The notes below the pieces were generated by a model. It made no database searches. It was given only the letters and a program-made list of their open reading frames with translations, and was not told where the DNA came from. 64,000 bases of DNA. It comes from Phaeospirillum tilakii. Its GTDB lineage: Bacteria; Pseudomonadota; Alphaproteobacteria; Rhodospirillales; Magnetospirillaceae. Every line of letters begins with the position of its first letter. The stretch's first letter is position 1. The DNA lies in NCBI RefSeq assembly GCF_042683125.1, contig NZ_JBHUIY010000009.1, forward strand, positions 46,366 through 110,365. Reading direction: 5' to 3'. Shown here in pieces: positions 1 to 8,175 of this stretch. The translations under genes were made by a program, and so were the position numbers.

Positions 1-215
1 GCCTTGGCCAGCAGCGACTTGACCAGCGCCTGATCGCGCACGTCGCCACGCACCACGTCGAAATTGGGATCGGCGACGCAATGGTTAAGCGAGGTCTGTT
101 TGAACAGGAAATTGTCGAGCACGGTGACGCGGTGGCCGGCGCGCAGCAGTTCGGGCACCAGGATCGAGCCGAGATAGCCGGCACCGCCAGTGACCAGGAT
201 GTTGTGGCAGGACAT
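1..215 (-). CDS. NAD-dependent epimerase/dehydratase, N-terminal part (cut by window edge)
   Basis: Only the first 71 codons are in the window. The protein begins MSCHNILVTGGAGYLGS, a Rossmann GxxGxxG nucleotide-binding motif placed right at the N-terminus as in extended short-chain dehydrogenases acting on nucleotide sugars. A VTVLDN strand follows, which carries the acidic residue that binds the NAD ribose, and then a GDVRD motif. It reads leftward out of the window, 21 bp downstream of the DegT/ColD-type gene and in the same direction, so it is probably the next gene of the same sugar operon. Substrate cannot be told from this fragment. Confidence 0.85.
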   Translation of the reverse strand, partial: MSCHNILVTGGAGYLGSILVPELLRAGHRVTVLDNFLFKQTSLNHCVADPNFDVVRGDVRDQALVKSLLAK

Positions 216-236
216 GATCGCAAACTCCTGTTTTTA

Positions 237-1415
237 CTAGCGGCACACCGTGTCCAGCACCTCGCGCAGGCGGGTGATCTGGGGGGTGAGGTCGTGGGGA
301 TGGTTGCCGACGAAGAAGCCGTAATCGTGGGCGAGGTCGGCGTTGGGGGCGGCGCCGCCGACCACCTCGTAATCGTAGAAGCGCAGCACGTCGTGGCGGA
401 GGAAATTGCCGCCGGTGATGATGCGGAAGCCGATATCGGCCTGCTTCAGCGCCGCGAACACCCGGCCCCGGTCGGGCCGATGGGCCGGGTTGAGAATCAG
501 GGTGAAGCTGAAGGCGGAACTGGTTCCATTCTCACGCTGAAGGATGAACCGCTCGTCGTCGGCGAACAGCGACTGGAACAAAGCGAGGTTGCGCCGCCGC
601 GCCGCCGTCATCGCCGGCAGCTTCTTTAATTGCTCGCGCCCGACCGCCGCTTCGATCTCCAGCGGCCGGACGTTGTAGCCGGGCAGGATGAAGCGGTAGG
701 CCTCGAAATGGTCGCTGCCGCCGCGCTGATAGAGCCCGGTGTCGGCCGGCAGGTCACGGGTCCAGCCATGGGCGCGCAGGCTGCGGCAGAGATCCTCCAA
801 CTCGCGGTCGTCGGTCAGGATCATCCCCCCTTCCATCGTCGAGATGTGATGGGAGAAGAAGAAGCTGAAGGTGTTGAGATCGCCGAAGCTGCCGCATTTG
901 CGCCCGCCCAACTCGGCATCCATGCTCTCGCAATTGTCCTCGAGCAGCGCAAGCCCATGGGCGTCGGCGAAGGCGCGCAGGGTGTCGAGCGCCGCCGGAT
1001 TGCCGAGGATCGACACCGCGACGATGGCGCGGGTGCGCGGAGTCAGCGCCCGCTCCAACTGCCCGACATCGATGTTGAGCGTCTCCAACTCGATATCGAC
1101 GAACCGCAGCTTCAGCCCGTATTGCTGGAGCGGATGATAGGTGGTGGCCCAGGACAGCACCGGGACGATCACCTCGTCGCCGCGTTGCAACGGCCGATCC
1201 TGGCGATAGGCCAGCGCCGCCACCGCGATCAGGTTGGCCGAGGAGCCGGAATTGACCATGATGCCGGCGCGAACACCGAAATAATCGGCGAACGCCCGCT
1301 CGAACGCCTTGACCTCGCCCCCCATGGTGTAGAACCCGGACTCGATCACCCGCTTGGCGGCGGCGACCTCTTCCTCCCCCCAGGATGGGGCGGCCAATTC
1401 ATAAAACATCGTCAC
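237..1415 (-). CDS. DegT/StrS-fold PLP enzyme of the ColD (3-dehydratase) type, catalytic Lys replaced by His
   Basis: A 392-residue protein of the sugar aminotransferase (DegT/DnrJ/EryC1/StrS) fold. The motif that normally carries the PLP-binding lysine reads SFFFSHHISTMEGG at residues 184-197, so His189 occupies the lysine position. The stretch LEDNCES (158-164) supplies the aspartate facing the pyridine nitrogen, and RAHGWTRDLP (214-223) also matches ColD as I remember it. In ColD (GDP-4-keto-6-deoxymannose 3-dehydratase) and RfbH/E1 the same Lys-to-His change converts an aminotransferase into a PMP-dependent C3 deoxygenase. I infer removal of the C3 hydroxyl from a 4-keto-6-deoxy nucleotide sugar. 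It lies between a TPP enzyme pair and an epimerase, all leftward. The nucleotide (GDP, CDP or dTDP) cannot be decided here. Confidence 0.85.
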   Translation of the reverse strand: MTMFYELAAPSWGEEEVAAAKRVIESGFYTMGGEVKAFERAFADYFGVRAGIMVNSGSSANLIAVAALAYRQDRPLQRGDEVIVPVLSWATTYHPLQQYGLKLRFVDIELETLNIDVGQLERALTPRTRAIVAVSILGNPAALDTLRAFADAHGLALLEDNCESMDAELGGRKCGSFGDLNTFSFFFSHHISTMEGGMILTDDRELEDLCRSLRAHGWTRDLPADTGLYQRGGSDHFEAYRFILPGYNVRPLEIEAAVGREQLKKLPAMTAARRRNLALFQSLFADDERFILQRENGTSSAFSFTLILNPAHRPDRGRVFAALKQADIGFRIITGGNFLRHDVLRFYDYEVVGGAAPNADLAHDYGFFVGNHPHDLTPQITRLREVLDTVCR

Positions 1416-1432
1416 ACCCTTCCACAGGGACC

Positions 1433-1484
1433 GGAGGTCCAGGAGGCCCCGCCTCCTGGCGGGTGCGGGCAGAGCCCGCCTTGA
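1433..1484. repeat. Dispersed repeat family A, copy 1 (reverse)
   Basis: A GC-rich unit between the ColD-type gene and the E1 beta gene. It has the two nested hairpins of family A: an inner CAGGAGGC/GCCTCCTG stem and an outer GGCGGGCTCTGCCCGC stem. The stem bases differ from the commonest version but pairing is kept, as expected of a structure under selection. It fills the whole 69-bp gap. Confidence 0.75.
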
Positions 1485-2540
1485 TCAGAACGGCCCCTTG
1501 AACTGCACCTGATAGGCCAGCTTGGCCCGCTCCTCCGACGGCTGCCAGGGCGGCGCGTCGGGCCGGGCCAGCGCCCAGGCGGCGGCGGCGATGGTGGCCG
1601 GGTTGGGATAGAAATGAGCCTCCAGCCACGGACTGGTCGGACAGGTGGCGTCGGCAAACCCGATCCGCTTGACGTGGATCCCCGCTTCCGGCGCCCGCTC
1701 GGCCACCGCCGCGACGATCTCGGCCGAGGCGCCGCACATGGTCCACCCATTATCAACCACCAGCAGCCGCCCGGTGCGCCGGGCCGAGGCGAGGATGGTG
1801 CCGATGTCGAGCGGCCGCAGCCAGATCGGATCGATCACCTCGGCCGCCACCCCGACCTCGGCCAGCAATTCGGCGGCGCGCACCGATTCCTGCACCATGT
1901 TGGAGATGCCGACGATGGTGACGTCGTCGCCGGCCCGGCAGACCCGCGCCCGCCCCGGCGGCACCGCGAACGGCGCCGGATCGACCTCGGTGACGGTGGG
2001 ATAGAGTAGCCGGTGCTCCATGAAGATCACCGGGTCGTCGTCGCGGATCGCGGCGATCAGGCAGCCCTTGGCGTCATGGGCGTTGCTGGGCGCCGCCACC
2101 TTGAGGCCGGGAATATGCATGAACAGGGCATGCAGCCCCTGCGAATGCTGGGCCCCCTGCCCCCACGACTTGCCGATCATCGAGCGCACCACCAGCGGCA
2201 CCCGCACCTGCCCGCCCCACATCGCGTGGGCCTTGGCGGCGATGTTGACCAGCTGGTTCATGCACAGCAGCATGAAATCCATCCGGATATGGACATGGAC
2301 CGGGCGCATCCCGGCCATCGCCGCGCCGATGGCGATGCCGGTCATCGCGTCCTCGGACAGGGGGGTGGTGAACACCCGCTCCGGCCCGTATTTGTCCAGC
2401 AACCCCTTGGTCGAGCCCTGGATGGCGAGATGGTCATCGACGTCGAGCCCGAACACGAACACGGCGGGGTCGCGTGCCATTTCCTGGTCGAGCGCCTCGC
2501 GCAGGGCCTCGACATAGCGCAGCGGGCGCGGCTCAGACAT
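1485..2540 (-). CDS. TPP-dependent E1 component, beta subunit (pyruvate dehydrogenase/acetoin dehydrogenase-like)
   Basis: A 351-residue transketolase-like pyrimidine-binding subunit. It begins MSEPRPLRYVEALREALDQE, contains EDAMTGIAIGAAMAGMRPV (the E1 beta region that contacts the cofactor and dimer partner) and ends with the C-terminal transketolase domain (DDVTIVGIS, LRPLDIGTI, VDNGW). The start at 2540 is preferred because it overlaps the end of the alpha gene by 8 nt; an upstream extension of the frame only runs through the alpha gene. No E2 or E3 gene is near, which argues against an ordinary 2-oxoacid dehydrogenase complex. Beside a ColD-type dehydratase it may make a carbon-branched sugar. 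Acetoin-type metabolism is the alternative. Confidence 0.85.
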   Translation of the reverse strand: MSEPRPLRYVEALREALDQEMARDPAVFVFGLDVDDHLAIQGSTKGLLDKYGPERVFTTPLSEDAMTGIAIGAAMAGMRPVHVHIRMDFMLLCMNQLVNIAAKAHAMWGGQVRVPLVVRSMIGKSWGQGAQHSQGLHALFMHIPGLKVAAPSNAHDAKGCLIAAIRDDDPVIFMEHRLLYPTVTEVDPAPFAVPPGRARVCRAGDDVTIVGISNMVQESVRAAELLAEVGVAAEVIDPIWLRPLDIGTILASARRTGRLLVVDNGWTMCGASAEIVAAVAERAPEAGIHVKRIGFADATCPTSPWLEAHFYPNPATIAAAAWALARPDAPPWQPSEERAKLAYQVQFKGPF

Positions 2541-3504
2541 CGGCGCGGGCCTCCAGGTGGCTGGACGGACCGTCATACAGCTCGGCCGGATCGGGCGGCG
2601 GGCTGTCCTCGGCGAAGCGGATTGCGGCGGCGATCTCGGCTTCGATCGCCGCGTCGATCGCCTCGCGCTCGGCCGCCGGCAGCAACGCCGCCAGCCGGGC
2701 GAGCTGATCGGCCGCCAGCCACGGTTCGGCCTCGGCGCGGTCGCGGTAGCCCTGGTCGAAATCCTCGTTGGGGCCGACATGCTGGCGCCAGCGATAGACC
2801 TGGGCCTCGATCAGGCGCGGCCCGGCGCCGGCCCGCAGCGCCGCCACCGCGTCGAGGGCGGCGTCACGGATCGCGAACAGGTCGCCATCGGCGACATGCA
2901 CCGCCGGCACCCCCATCGCCTCGGCGACGGCCCGGATCCCCTCGGGCCGGGCCCGGCGCTTGGTCAGCGGCTCATGGATGGCGTAGCCGTTGTTCTCGAC
3001 CACGAACAGCAGCGGCAGCTTGTGCAAAGCGGCGAAATTGACCGTCTCGTAGAAACAGCCTTCCTCGGTGGCGCCGTCGCCGAGGAACACCGCCACCACC
3101 CGCCCCTGCCCGGCCCGCTGGGCGGCCAAAGCGTAGCCGGCGGCGACCGGCACCTGGGTGGCGACCACCGCCGACGAGCCCATCACCCCGGCCCCGGTGG
3201 CGATGACATGCATCGAGCCGCCCTTGCCCCGGCAGCAGCCGGTGACCTTGCCGAACATCTCGGCCATCATCCCTTCCATGGCGCCGCCCTTGGCGAGATA
3301 CATCGCGTGGCTGCGGTAGGAGCCGCCGACCCAGTCGCCCGGCTCCAGCGCGTCGCACACCCCGACCGCGACCTGTTCCTGGCCGATGGCGAGGTGAACC
3401 GGGCTCTTGATCCGGTCGGAGGGATAGATTTCGGCGGTGACTTCCTCGAAGCGGCGGATGCGGCGCAGGCCGGCATAGAGGCGGGCGATCAGGGTCGGGT
3501 CCAA
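2533..3504 (-). CDS. TPP-dependent E1 component, alpha subunit
   Basis: A 323-residue thiamine-diphosphate-binding subunit of the 2-oxoacid dehydrogenase E1 alpha family. The TPP/Mg motif is visible as GDGATEEG (142-149) through VVENNGYAIHEP (168-179), and GSYRSHAMYLAKGG (61-74) matches the family's conserved region. The start is TTG at 3504 with GGGGGA just upstream; no in-frame ATG fits. It is the first gene of the leftward operon, with its stop overlapping the beta start. Together they should form an alpha2beta2 enzyme that decarboxylates a 2-oxoacid, most likely pyruvate, and passes the two-carbon unit on. AviB1/AviB2 of avilamycin biosynthesis are a known precedent for an E1-like pair serving a branched sugar. 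Confidence 0.85.
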   Translation of the reverse strand: MDPTLIARLYAGLRRIRRFEEVTAEIYPSDRIKSPVHLAIGQEQVAVGVCDALEPGDWVGGSYRSHAMYLAKGGAMEGMMAEMFGKVTGCCRGKGGSMHVIATGAGVMGSSAVVATQVPVAAGYALAAQRAGQGRVVAVFLGDGATEEGCFYETVNFAALHKLPLLFVVENNGYAIHEPLTKRRARPEGIRAVAEAMGVPAVHVADGDLFAIRDAALDAVAALRAGAGPRLIEAQVYRWRQHVGPNEDFDQGYRDRAEAEPWLAADQLARLAALLPAAEREAIDAAIEAEIAAAIRFAEDSPPPDPAELYDGPSSHLEARADV

Positions 3505-3589
3505 GCTGTTCCCCCGGCGGGTGGCAGGAATGGGAACGAAAGCACGATGACGGCAAAGGAAGTTTTAACGCAGCGTCCGGAACGGGGCG

Positions 3590-4015
3590 TCAGGGCGGTG
3601 GCGGGGCGTCGCGCAGAAAGCTGACGTAGCGCATGTCCTCGGTCAGGATGTGTTCGACCAGCCAGGCCTGAAGATGGGCGTGCAGCCGGCCGATCGATTC
3701 CGGCCCGGGATCGATCATGCAGCCGGCCAGCATCGCGCCGAGACGGTGGCTGAAGCCGGCATGGCTGGCGCCGTGGCCGGCGGCATCGGGATAGCCGGCG
3801 CGCAGCAGCATCTCCTCCTCGCGGCGGAAATGATGCTCGGCGAAGGCGACCAGATCGTCGATCACCGCGCCGATCCCGGCCAGTTCGGCACGGGCCTCCA
3901 GCATGTCGTCGAGCCGGTTGATCATCCCGACCAGATCACGGTGGTCCTGATCGACCGCCGCGATGCCGGTCTCCATGGTCGGAACCCAGTCTACCTTCAT
4001 GATTTCTGTCGCCAT
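3590..4015 (-). CDS. Bacteriohemerythrin
   Basis: A single-domain hemerythrin of 141 residues starting MATEIMKVDWVP. All diiron ligands can be placed: His25, the HxxxE pair His62/Glu66, the HxxxH pair His81/His85, and His122 with Asp127. Such proteins bind oxygen reversibly in the cytoplasm and are common in microaerophilic and magnetotactic or phototrophic spirilla, where they may carry or buffer O2. It is a leftward single gene with a family B hairpin element upstream. A start four residues later at Met6 is possible. Confidence 0.9.
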   Translation of the reverse strand: MATEIMKVDWVPTMETGIAAVDQDHRDLVGMINRLDDMLEARAELAGIGAVIDDLVAFAEHHFRREEEMLLRAGYPDAAGHGASHAGFSHRLGAMLAGCMIDPGPESIGRLHAHLQAWLVEHILTEDMRYVSFLRDAPPPP

Positions 4016-4066
4016 CTCAAGTGCTTGACCATGGTCGCAGAGGGCGGGAACCCTGTCAACCGCCAG

Positions 4067-4171
4067 GCGGGCTGCCGCCCGCGCCCGCTTGGGGCGATGC
4101 CCCAAACCCCCTTCTTTTTCGAAAAAAAGGGGGTCCGGGGCATCGCCCCGGTTGGGTTTGGGCGAAAGCCC
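4067..4171. repeat. Dispersed repeat family B, copy 1
   Basis: A composite of three hairpins: an outer GGGCGATGCCCC-type stem, a central CCCCC-TTCTTTTTC/GAAAAAAA-GGGGG stem, and a second GGGGCATCGCCCC stem, closed by GGGTTTGGGCGAAAGCCC. It lies between the GH1 stop and the hemerythrin start. The central stem with its A/T tracts could terminate transcription of the upstream leftward glucosidase gene. It is nearly the exact reverse complement of copy 2. Confidence 0.8.
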
Positions 4172-4179
4172 AATCGCGT

Positions 4180-5598
4180 TCAGACCACCCGGCCGGCGCG
4201 GATGGTCTCGGCGAACCAGTGGTAGCTGTCCTTGGGGATCCGTTGCAGGGTGTCGTAATCGACCCGGACGATGCCGAAACGCTTCGACAGCCCCTCCGCC
4301 CACTCGAAATTGTCGAGCAGCGACCACACCAGATAGCCCTTGACGTTGCAGCCCTCGGCCAGGGCACGGCCGACCGCGGCGACATGGTCGCGCAGGAAGG
4401 CGACCCGCTCGGCATCGTGCACCTTGCCATCGGGGGTGACCACGTCGTCATAGGCGGCACCGTTCTCGGCGATGAACACCGCCGGATTGCCGTAAAGCTG
4501 CTTGAACTCCAGCAAAAGGTCGTAGAGCCCGTCCGGCTGGACCGGCCAGCCCATCCCGGTCCAACGCTGGCAATGCGCATCGCCCCAACCGGCGTCGAAC
4601 AGCCGGCCCGGCTCGTGCTTCATCGTCATCCGCGAGTAATAGTTGATGCCGAGCAGATCGATCGGGAAACGGATCCGGTCGAGGTCGCCGGGCTGGACGA
4701 TCCCCTCGAACCATGGTGCCAGCACGTCGGGCACCGCGCCGCGCATCACCCCGTCGAGCGGCACCCGGTTCCACACCGCGTCCCAGCGGATCGCCGCCGC
4801 CTGATCGTCCGGCCGGTCGCTCTCGGCCCGGGCCGGCTGGAGGTTGCAGACGGTGCCGAGGCGCAGCCCGCTCCGTTCGGCCCGCATCGCCCGGAAGGCG
4901 TCGCCCTGGGCCAGATTCTGGTGATGCAGCACGGTCAGCACGCCCTTTTCCCCCAGACGCAGGCCGGGGGCGTGGTCGTCGGTGCCGTGGCCGTTGATGG
5001 CGACGACATTGGGCTCGTTGAGGGTGAACCAGTCGCCGACCCGGTCGCCGAGCCGGCGGACCGCCACCCGGGCGTACTCGGCGAAGGCGTCGGCGATGGC
5101 GCGGTTGCGCCAGCCGCCCGCATCCTCCAGCGGCTGGGGCAGGTCCCAGTGGAACAGACAGGCCATCGGCCGGATCCCGGCGGCGAGGATGGCATCGACC
5201 AGCCGGTCGTAGAAATCGAGCCCGGCCGGATTGACCGCGCCGCGCCCGGCCGGAATGATCCGGGGCCAGGCCAGCGAGAAGCGGTAGGCGGAAAAGCCCG
5301 CCTGCTTCATCAGGGCGATGTCCTCGGGATAGCGGTGGTAATGGTCACAGGCGACCCGGGCCGAGCTGCCGTCCTTGATCCGGCCCCGGGCGGTGAAGCT
5401 GTCCCACACCGAGGGGCCTCGGCCGTCGGCCTCGGTCGCTCCCTCGATCTGATAGGCGGCGCTGGAAGCCCCCCAGAAGAAATCCTCGGGAAAGGTGCGG
5501 GCGGGGGCGGCGGAGACGGATGGGGCGACGGTCATGGCGGCAACTCCGGCTAGGAACTGACGGCGACTGGGATGGAAGGGGGAGCGGCGGGCGCTCAT
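4180..5598 (-). CDS. GH1 beta-glucosidase, with twin-arginine signal
   Basis: A 472-residue glycoside hydrolase family 1 enzyme. The N-terminus carries a twin-arginine signal (SRRQFL at 11-16, a hydrophobic stretch to about 28, and an SAA cleavage context), so it is probably exported folded to the periplasm. The catalytic residues are clear: acid/base Glu195 in TLNEPN and nucleophile Glu378 in IAENG. FFWGASSAAYQIEG (40-53) is the family's N-terminal signature. Longer upstream frames run through the acylphosphatase gene and are rejected. A Tat-exported GH1 is less usual than the cytoplasmic form. It probably cleaves beta-glucosides or related cello-oligosaccharides. Confidence 0.9.
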   Translation of the reverse strand: MSARRSPFHPSRRQFLAGVAAMTVAPSVSAAPARTFPEDFFWGASSAAYQIEGATEADGRGPSVWDSFTARGRIKDGSSARVACDHYHRYPEDIALMKQAGFSAYRFSLAWPRIIPAGRGAVNPAGLDFYDRLVDAILAAGIRPMACLFHWDLPQPLEDAGGWRNRAIADAFAEYARVAVRRLGDRVGDWFTLNEPNVVAINGHGTDDHAPGLRLGEKGVLTVLHHQNLAQGDAFRAMRAERSGLRLGTVCNLQPARAESDRPDDQAAAIRWDAVWNRVPLDGVMRGAVPDVLAPWFEGIVQPGDLDRIRFPIDLLGINYYSRMTMKHEPGRLFDAGWGDAHCQRWTGMGWPVQPDGLYDLLLEFKQLYGNPAVFIAENGAAYDDVVTPDGKVHDAERVAFLRDHVAAVGRALAEGCNVKGYLVWSLLDNFEWAEGLSKRFGIVRVDYDTLQRIPKDSYHWFAETIRAGRVV

Positions 5599-5609
5599 CG
5601 CGGCGGCCT

Positions 5610-5894
5610 TCAGCAGGTGGGACGGGGATGGAAACCGGATCCGGCCGGCGGCTCGGCCGCCTCGACCGACAGGCGCGACACCCGCGCCGCCGGCGGGCCG
5701 ACATGGCACGCGGCCACCATCGCCTCGACCGTGGCGGCCGGACCGGACAGCACGGCCTCGACCGTGCCGTCGGACCGGTTGCGCACCCAGCCGCACAGGG
5801 CCCGCTCGCCCGCCTGCTGGGCCAGCCAGCCGCGAAACCACACGCCCTGGACCCGGCCCTCGATCACCACGCGAACATGCTTGATTTCGGTCAT
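5610..5894 (-). CDS. acyP: Acylphosphatase
   Basis: A 94-residue acylphosphatase that hydrolyses the acyl-phosphate bond of small metabolites. GRVQGVWFRGW (13-23) supplies the catalytic arginine (Arg21), and GWVRNRSDGTVEAV (35-48) supplies the catalytic asparagine (Asn39). The length is normal for the family. It lies 11 bp upstream of the GH1 gene, same strand, so the two may be cotranscribed although no functional link is obvious. Confidence 0.93.
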   Translation of the reverse strand: MTEIKHVRVVIEGRVQGVWFRGWLAQQAGERALCGWVRNRSDGTVEAVLSGPAATVEAMVAACHVGPPAARVSRLSVEAAEPPAGSGFHPRPTC

Positions 5895-5943
5895 GGCGGC
5901 GCTCCCGGTGACAGGAAATTAAACCACGCCGCCGCCGGCTTGG

Positions 5944-7332
5944 CTACAGCCGCCCGAGCAGCGCCCACCACAGGAAATCAAGCGGCAGCAGCACCAACAG
6001 GGTGACCAGGGCCAGGATCAGGCACAGATTGCGGGCCGGAGCGATCCGCTCGCCGCCGAGCTGGAGCGCCACCACCAGCGGCGCCGACTGATAGGGCAGG
6101 ATCGGGTTGGAAAAGCCCAGCACCTGGGTCATCAGCACCGTCTCGACCGGCAGGCCGGAAGCCTCGGCCAGCCGCCCGGTCAGCGGCGTCAGCACCGCCG
6201 GCGCCCCCGGCAGGGTGGTGACCAGACTGACCAGGGTGGCGAGGATGGCGAGGCCGGCGAAATTGCCGACCGGATGGCCGGGCGCCAGCGGCAGCAGCGG
6301 GATCACCGCCTCGGCCAGCCGGTGGCCCAGCCCGGAGGAATCGACCAGCGCCCCCAGCCCCATGATCCCGGCGACGAACAGCATCGAGCCGTAATTGACC
6401 TTGCTGTTGAGGGCATGGCGATCGACCAGCCCGATCCCCGGCAGCAGCAGCGCCACCGCCGCCGCCATGCTGACCCAGGCCGGGCTGACATGGTGGAGGA
6501 AGTCGGTCGCCCACAGCAGCAGGGCGGCGGCCAGCACCAGCGACAGCACCCGCTCGTTGCGGCTGAAGGCGGCCGGCGCCGCCTCGGCCGCCTCGGGGCG
6601 CGGCGTGTCGGGCCACATCCGCACGATCAGCGCGACCAGCACCAGGGTCTTGATCACCCCCAGCACCGGGAAATGCAGCAGCAGATACTCGCCATAGGTC
6701 GGCGTGGGATAGTGCAGCGTCTCGGCGGCGCCGATCATCACCAGATTGGGGACGTTGGCGGGCAGGATGGCGAAAGTCGAGACGTGGCAGCCGAAGGCGG
6801 CGGCCAGCACCACCCCGAGATGGCCGTTGGAGCCGGGGCGAAACCCGGCCCGCGCCGCCAGCCCGACCGCGATCGGCATCAGCAGCACCGCCCGCCCCAT
6901 CGACGAGGGCAGCAGGAAGCCGAGCGCGGTGCCGACCAGGGCGACGCCGCCGATCAGGGCGCCGTAACTGCCGCCGAACAGCGAGCACAGCCGGCGGGCG
7001 ATGCGGTCGCCGAGCCCGGTCTCCTTGACCGCCACCCCCATCACCAGCCCGCCGAAGATCAGCCACAGCGCGGCGGATTCGAAGCCGACGAACACCACTC
7101 CGGGCGGGGCCGCCTTCAGCAGCATCGCGGCGGTGAAGAAGATCACCGCGGTGACCACCTCGGGGATCGCCCCGGTGGCCCACAGGCCAAGGCAGGCGAT
7201 GGTCAGGGCCAGGGCGGTGCTTTCCCCGCCCGGCAGCGGCCGCAGCGCCAGCACCGCCGCGCCGAGAACCACCGCCATCCAGGCGATGACCGGACCGGCG
7301 GCCAATCCTCTCCACACCCTCATCGCGGCCAT
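5944..7332 (-). CDS. SLC13/DASS-family anion transporter
   Basis: A 462-residue inner-membrane protein with about a dozen hydrophobic segments. The order and motifs fit the divalent anion:Na+ symporter (DASS/SLC13) or related permease group: GLWATGAIPEVVTA near residue 50, then FLLPSSMGRAVLLMP near 140. Substrates in this family are dicarboxylates, citrate or sulfate; the sequence does not say which. The start at 7332 has GGAGG five bases upstream. It is divergent from the GntR-type regulator, which probably controls it. Confidence 0.8.
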   Translation of the reverse strand: MAAMRVWRGLAAGPVIAWMAVVLGAAVLALRPLPGGESTALALTIACLGLWATGAIPEVVTAVIFFTAAMLLKAAPPGVVFVGFESAALWLIFGGLVMGVAVKETGLGDRIARRLCSLFGGSYGALIGGVALVGTALGFLLPSSMGRAVLLMPIAVGLAARAGFRPGSNGHLGVVLAAAFGCHVSTFAILPANVPNLVMIGAAETLHYPTPTYGEYLLLHFPVLGVIKTLVLVALIVRMWPDTPRPEAAEAAPAAFSRNERVLSLVLAAALLLWATDFLHHVSPAWVSMAAAVALLLPGIGLVDRHALNSKVNYGSMLFVAGIMGLGALVDSSGLGHRLAEAVIPLLPLAPGHPVGNFAGLAILATLVSLVTTLPGAPAVLTPLTGRLAEASGLPVETVLMTQVLGFSNPILPYQSAPLVVALQLGGERIAPARNLCLILALVTLLVLLPLDFLWWALLGRL

Positions 7333-7347
7333 CGCCGCCTCCTGTCG

Positions 7348-7368
7348 TGTTTCATGTTACGTGTTACA
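7348..7368. promoter_or_regulatory. Triple 7-bp direct repeat, candidate GntR operator
   Basis: Three head-to-tail heptamers, TGTTTCA, TGTTACG and TGTTACA, lie in the divergent gap 16-36 bp upstream of the transporter start. They are the most AT-rich part of the gap. A binding site for the divergent GntR regulator is the simplest reading, though GntR sites are more often palindromes. Confidence 0.4.
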
Positions 7369-7450
7369 CTAAACAGCTTGGCGCCCGACCGCAAGCTCAG
7401 GCAGGATCGGGGCCGTTTTCCCTCCCCCGCTTTTGTCCGCGAGGCCGACC

Positions 7451-8101
7451 GTGACTCTCAACCGTACCAAGCTGGCCGACCAGGCTTATGACGCGATTCG
7501 CGAGGATCTGCTGAGCGGGCGGCGCTTCCTGCCCGGCGACAAGATCAGCGTCGAGGAATTGTCGCGCGGCCTGGGGGTCAGCCGCTCGCCGGTGTGGTCG
7601 GCGATCGCCCGGCTGGAGGCTGAGGGGATGGTCGAGGTGCGGCCGCGCCAGGGGGTGTTCTTCATCGGCTTCGACATCAAGCGGCTGCGCGAGATCTTCA
7701 CCGTCCGCGCCGCGCTGGAGGGCCTCGCCGCCCGCCTCGCCGCCCAGCGCGCCACCCCGGACGAGATCGCCGAACTGGAACGCTCGATCGCCCACCAGCG
7801 CGACCTGATCCAGCAGGGCGAGATCGAGGCCTATACCCTTGAGGCCAATCGATTCCATACCCGCCTGACCGAACTGGGCGGCAACGCCACCCTGACCGAG
7901 CTGGTGGCGGGATTGTGGACCCGCAGCACCGCGATGTGCCTGCGCCGCAACCGCAAGGGCGGCGATTTCGACGAACGTACCGACGAACATGTCGAAATGG
8001 TCGCGGCGGTCGCCCGCCACGATTCCGACGCCGCCGAGGCGATCACCCGCCACCACATCCACCGCCTCGCCGGCTCGATACGCGACGGGGATCTGGACTG
8101 A
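7451..8101 (+). CDS. GntR-family transcriptional regulator (FCD domain)
   Basis: A 216-residue regulator. The N-terminal winged helix shows the GntR pattern: ADQAYDAIREDLLSGRFLPGD-type start, then VEELSRGLGVSRSPV as recognition helix and EGMVEVRPRQGVFF as wing. The C-terminal part is an all-helical FCD effector domain (EIFTVRAALEGLAARLAA, then RFHTRL and a conserved HVEMVAAV). I chose GTG at 7451, with GAGG six bases upstream, over a TTG at 7433. It is divergent from the DASS transporter, suggesting control of uptake by its organic-acid substrate. Confidence 0.88.
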   Translation: MTLNRTKLADQAYDAIREDLLSGRRFLPGDKISVEELSRGLGVSRSPVWSAIARLEAEGMVEVRPRQGVFFIGFDIKRLREIFTVRAALEGLAARLAAQRATPDEIAELERSIAHQRDLIQQGEIEAYTLEANRFHTRLTELGGNATLTELVAGLWTRSTAMCLRRNRKGGDFDERTDEHVEMVAAVARHDSDAAEAITRHHIHRLAGSIRDGDLD

Positions 8102-8102
8102 C

Positions 8103-8150
8103 GCGGGCTCCGCCCGCACCCGCCAAGGGCCGCAAGGCCCTTGGAACCCA
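8103..8150. repeat. Dispersed repeat family A, copy 2 (forward)
   Basis: A typical forward copy: GCGGGCTCCGCCCGC stem, then CACCCGCC, then the AAGGGCCGCAAGGCCCTT stem and a GGAACCC tail. It begins two bases after the gntR stop codon and may serve as its terminator-like structure. With copy 3 it brackets the GNAT gene in inverted orientation. Confidence 0.85.
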
Positions 8151-8175
8151 TTGGTTTTCAAGCACGAGGGCCGCC

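Noticed and set aside
630..1484. Plus-strand open frame antisense to the ColD-type gene
   Set aside because: No start signal and no family likeness; composition mirrors the real gene on the other strand.
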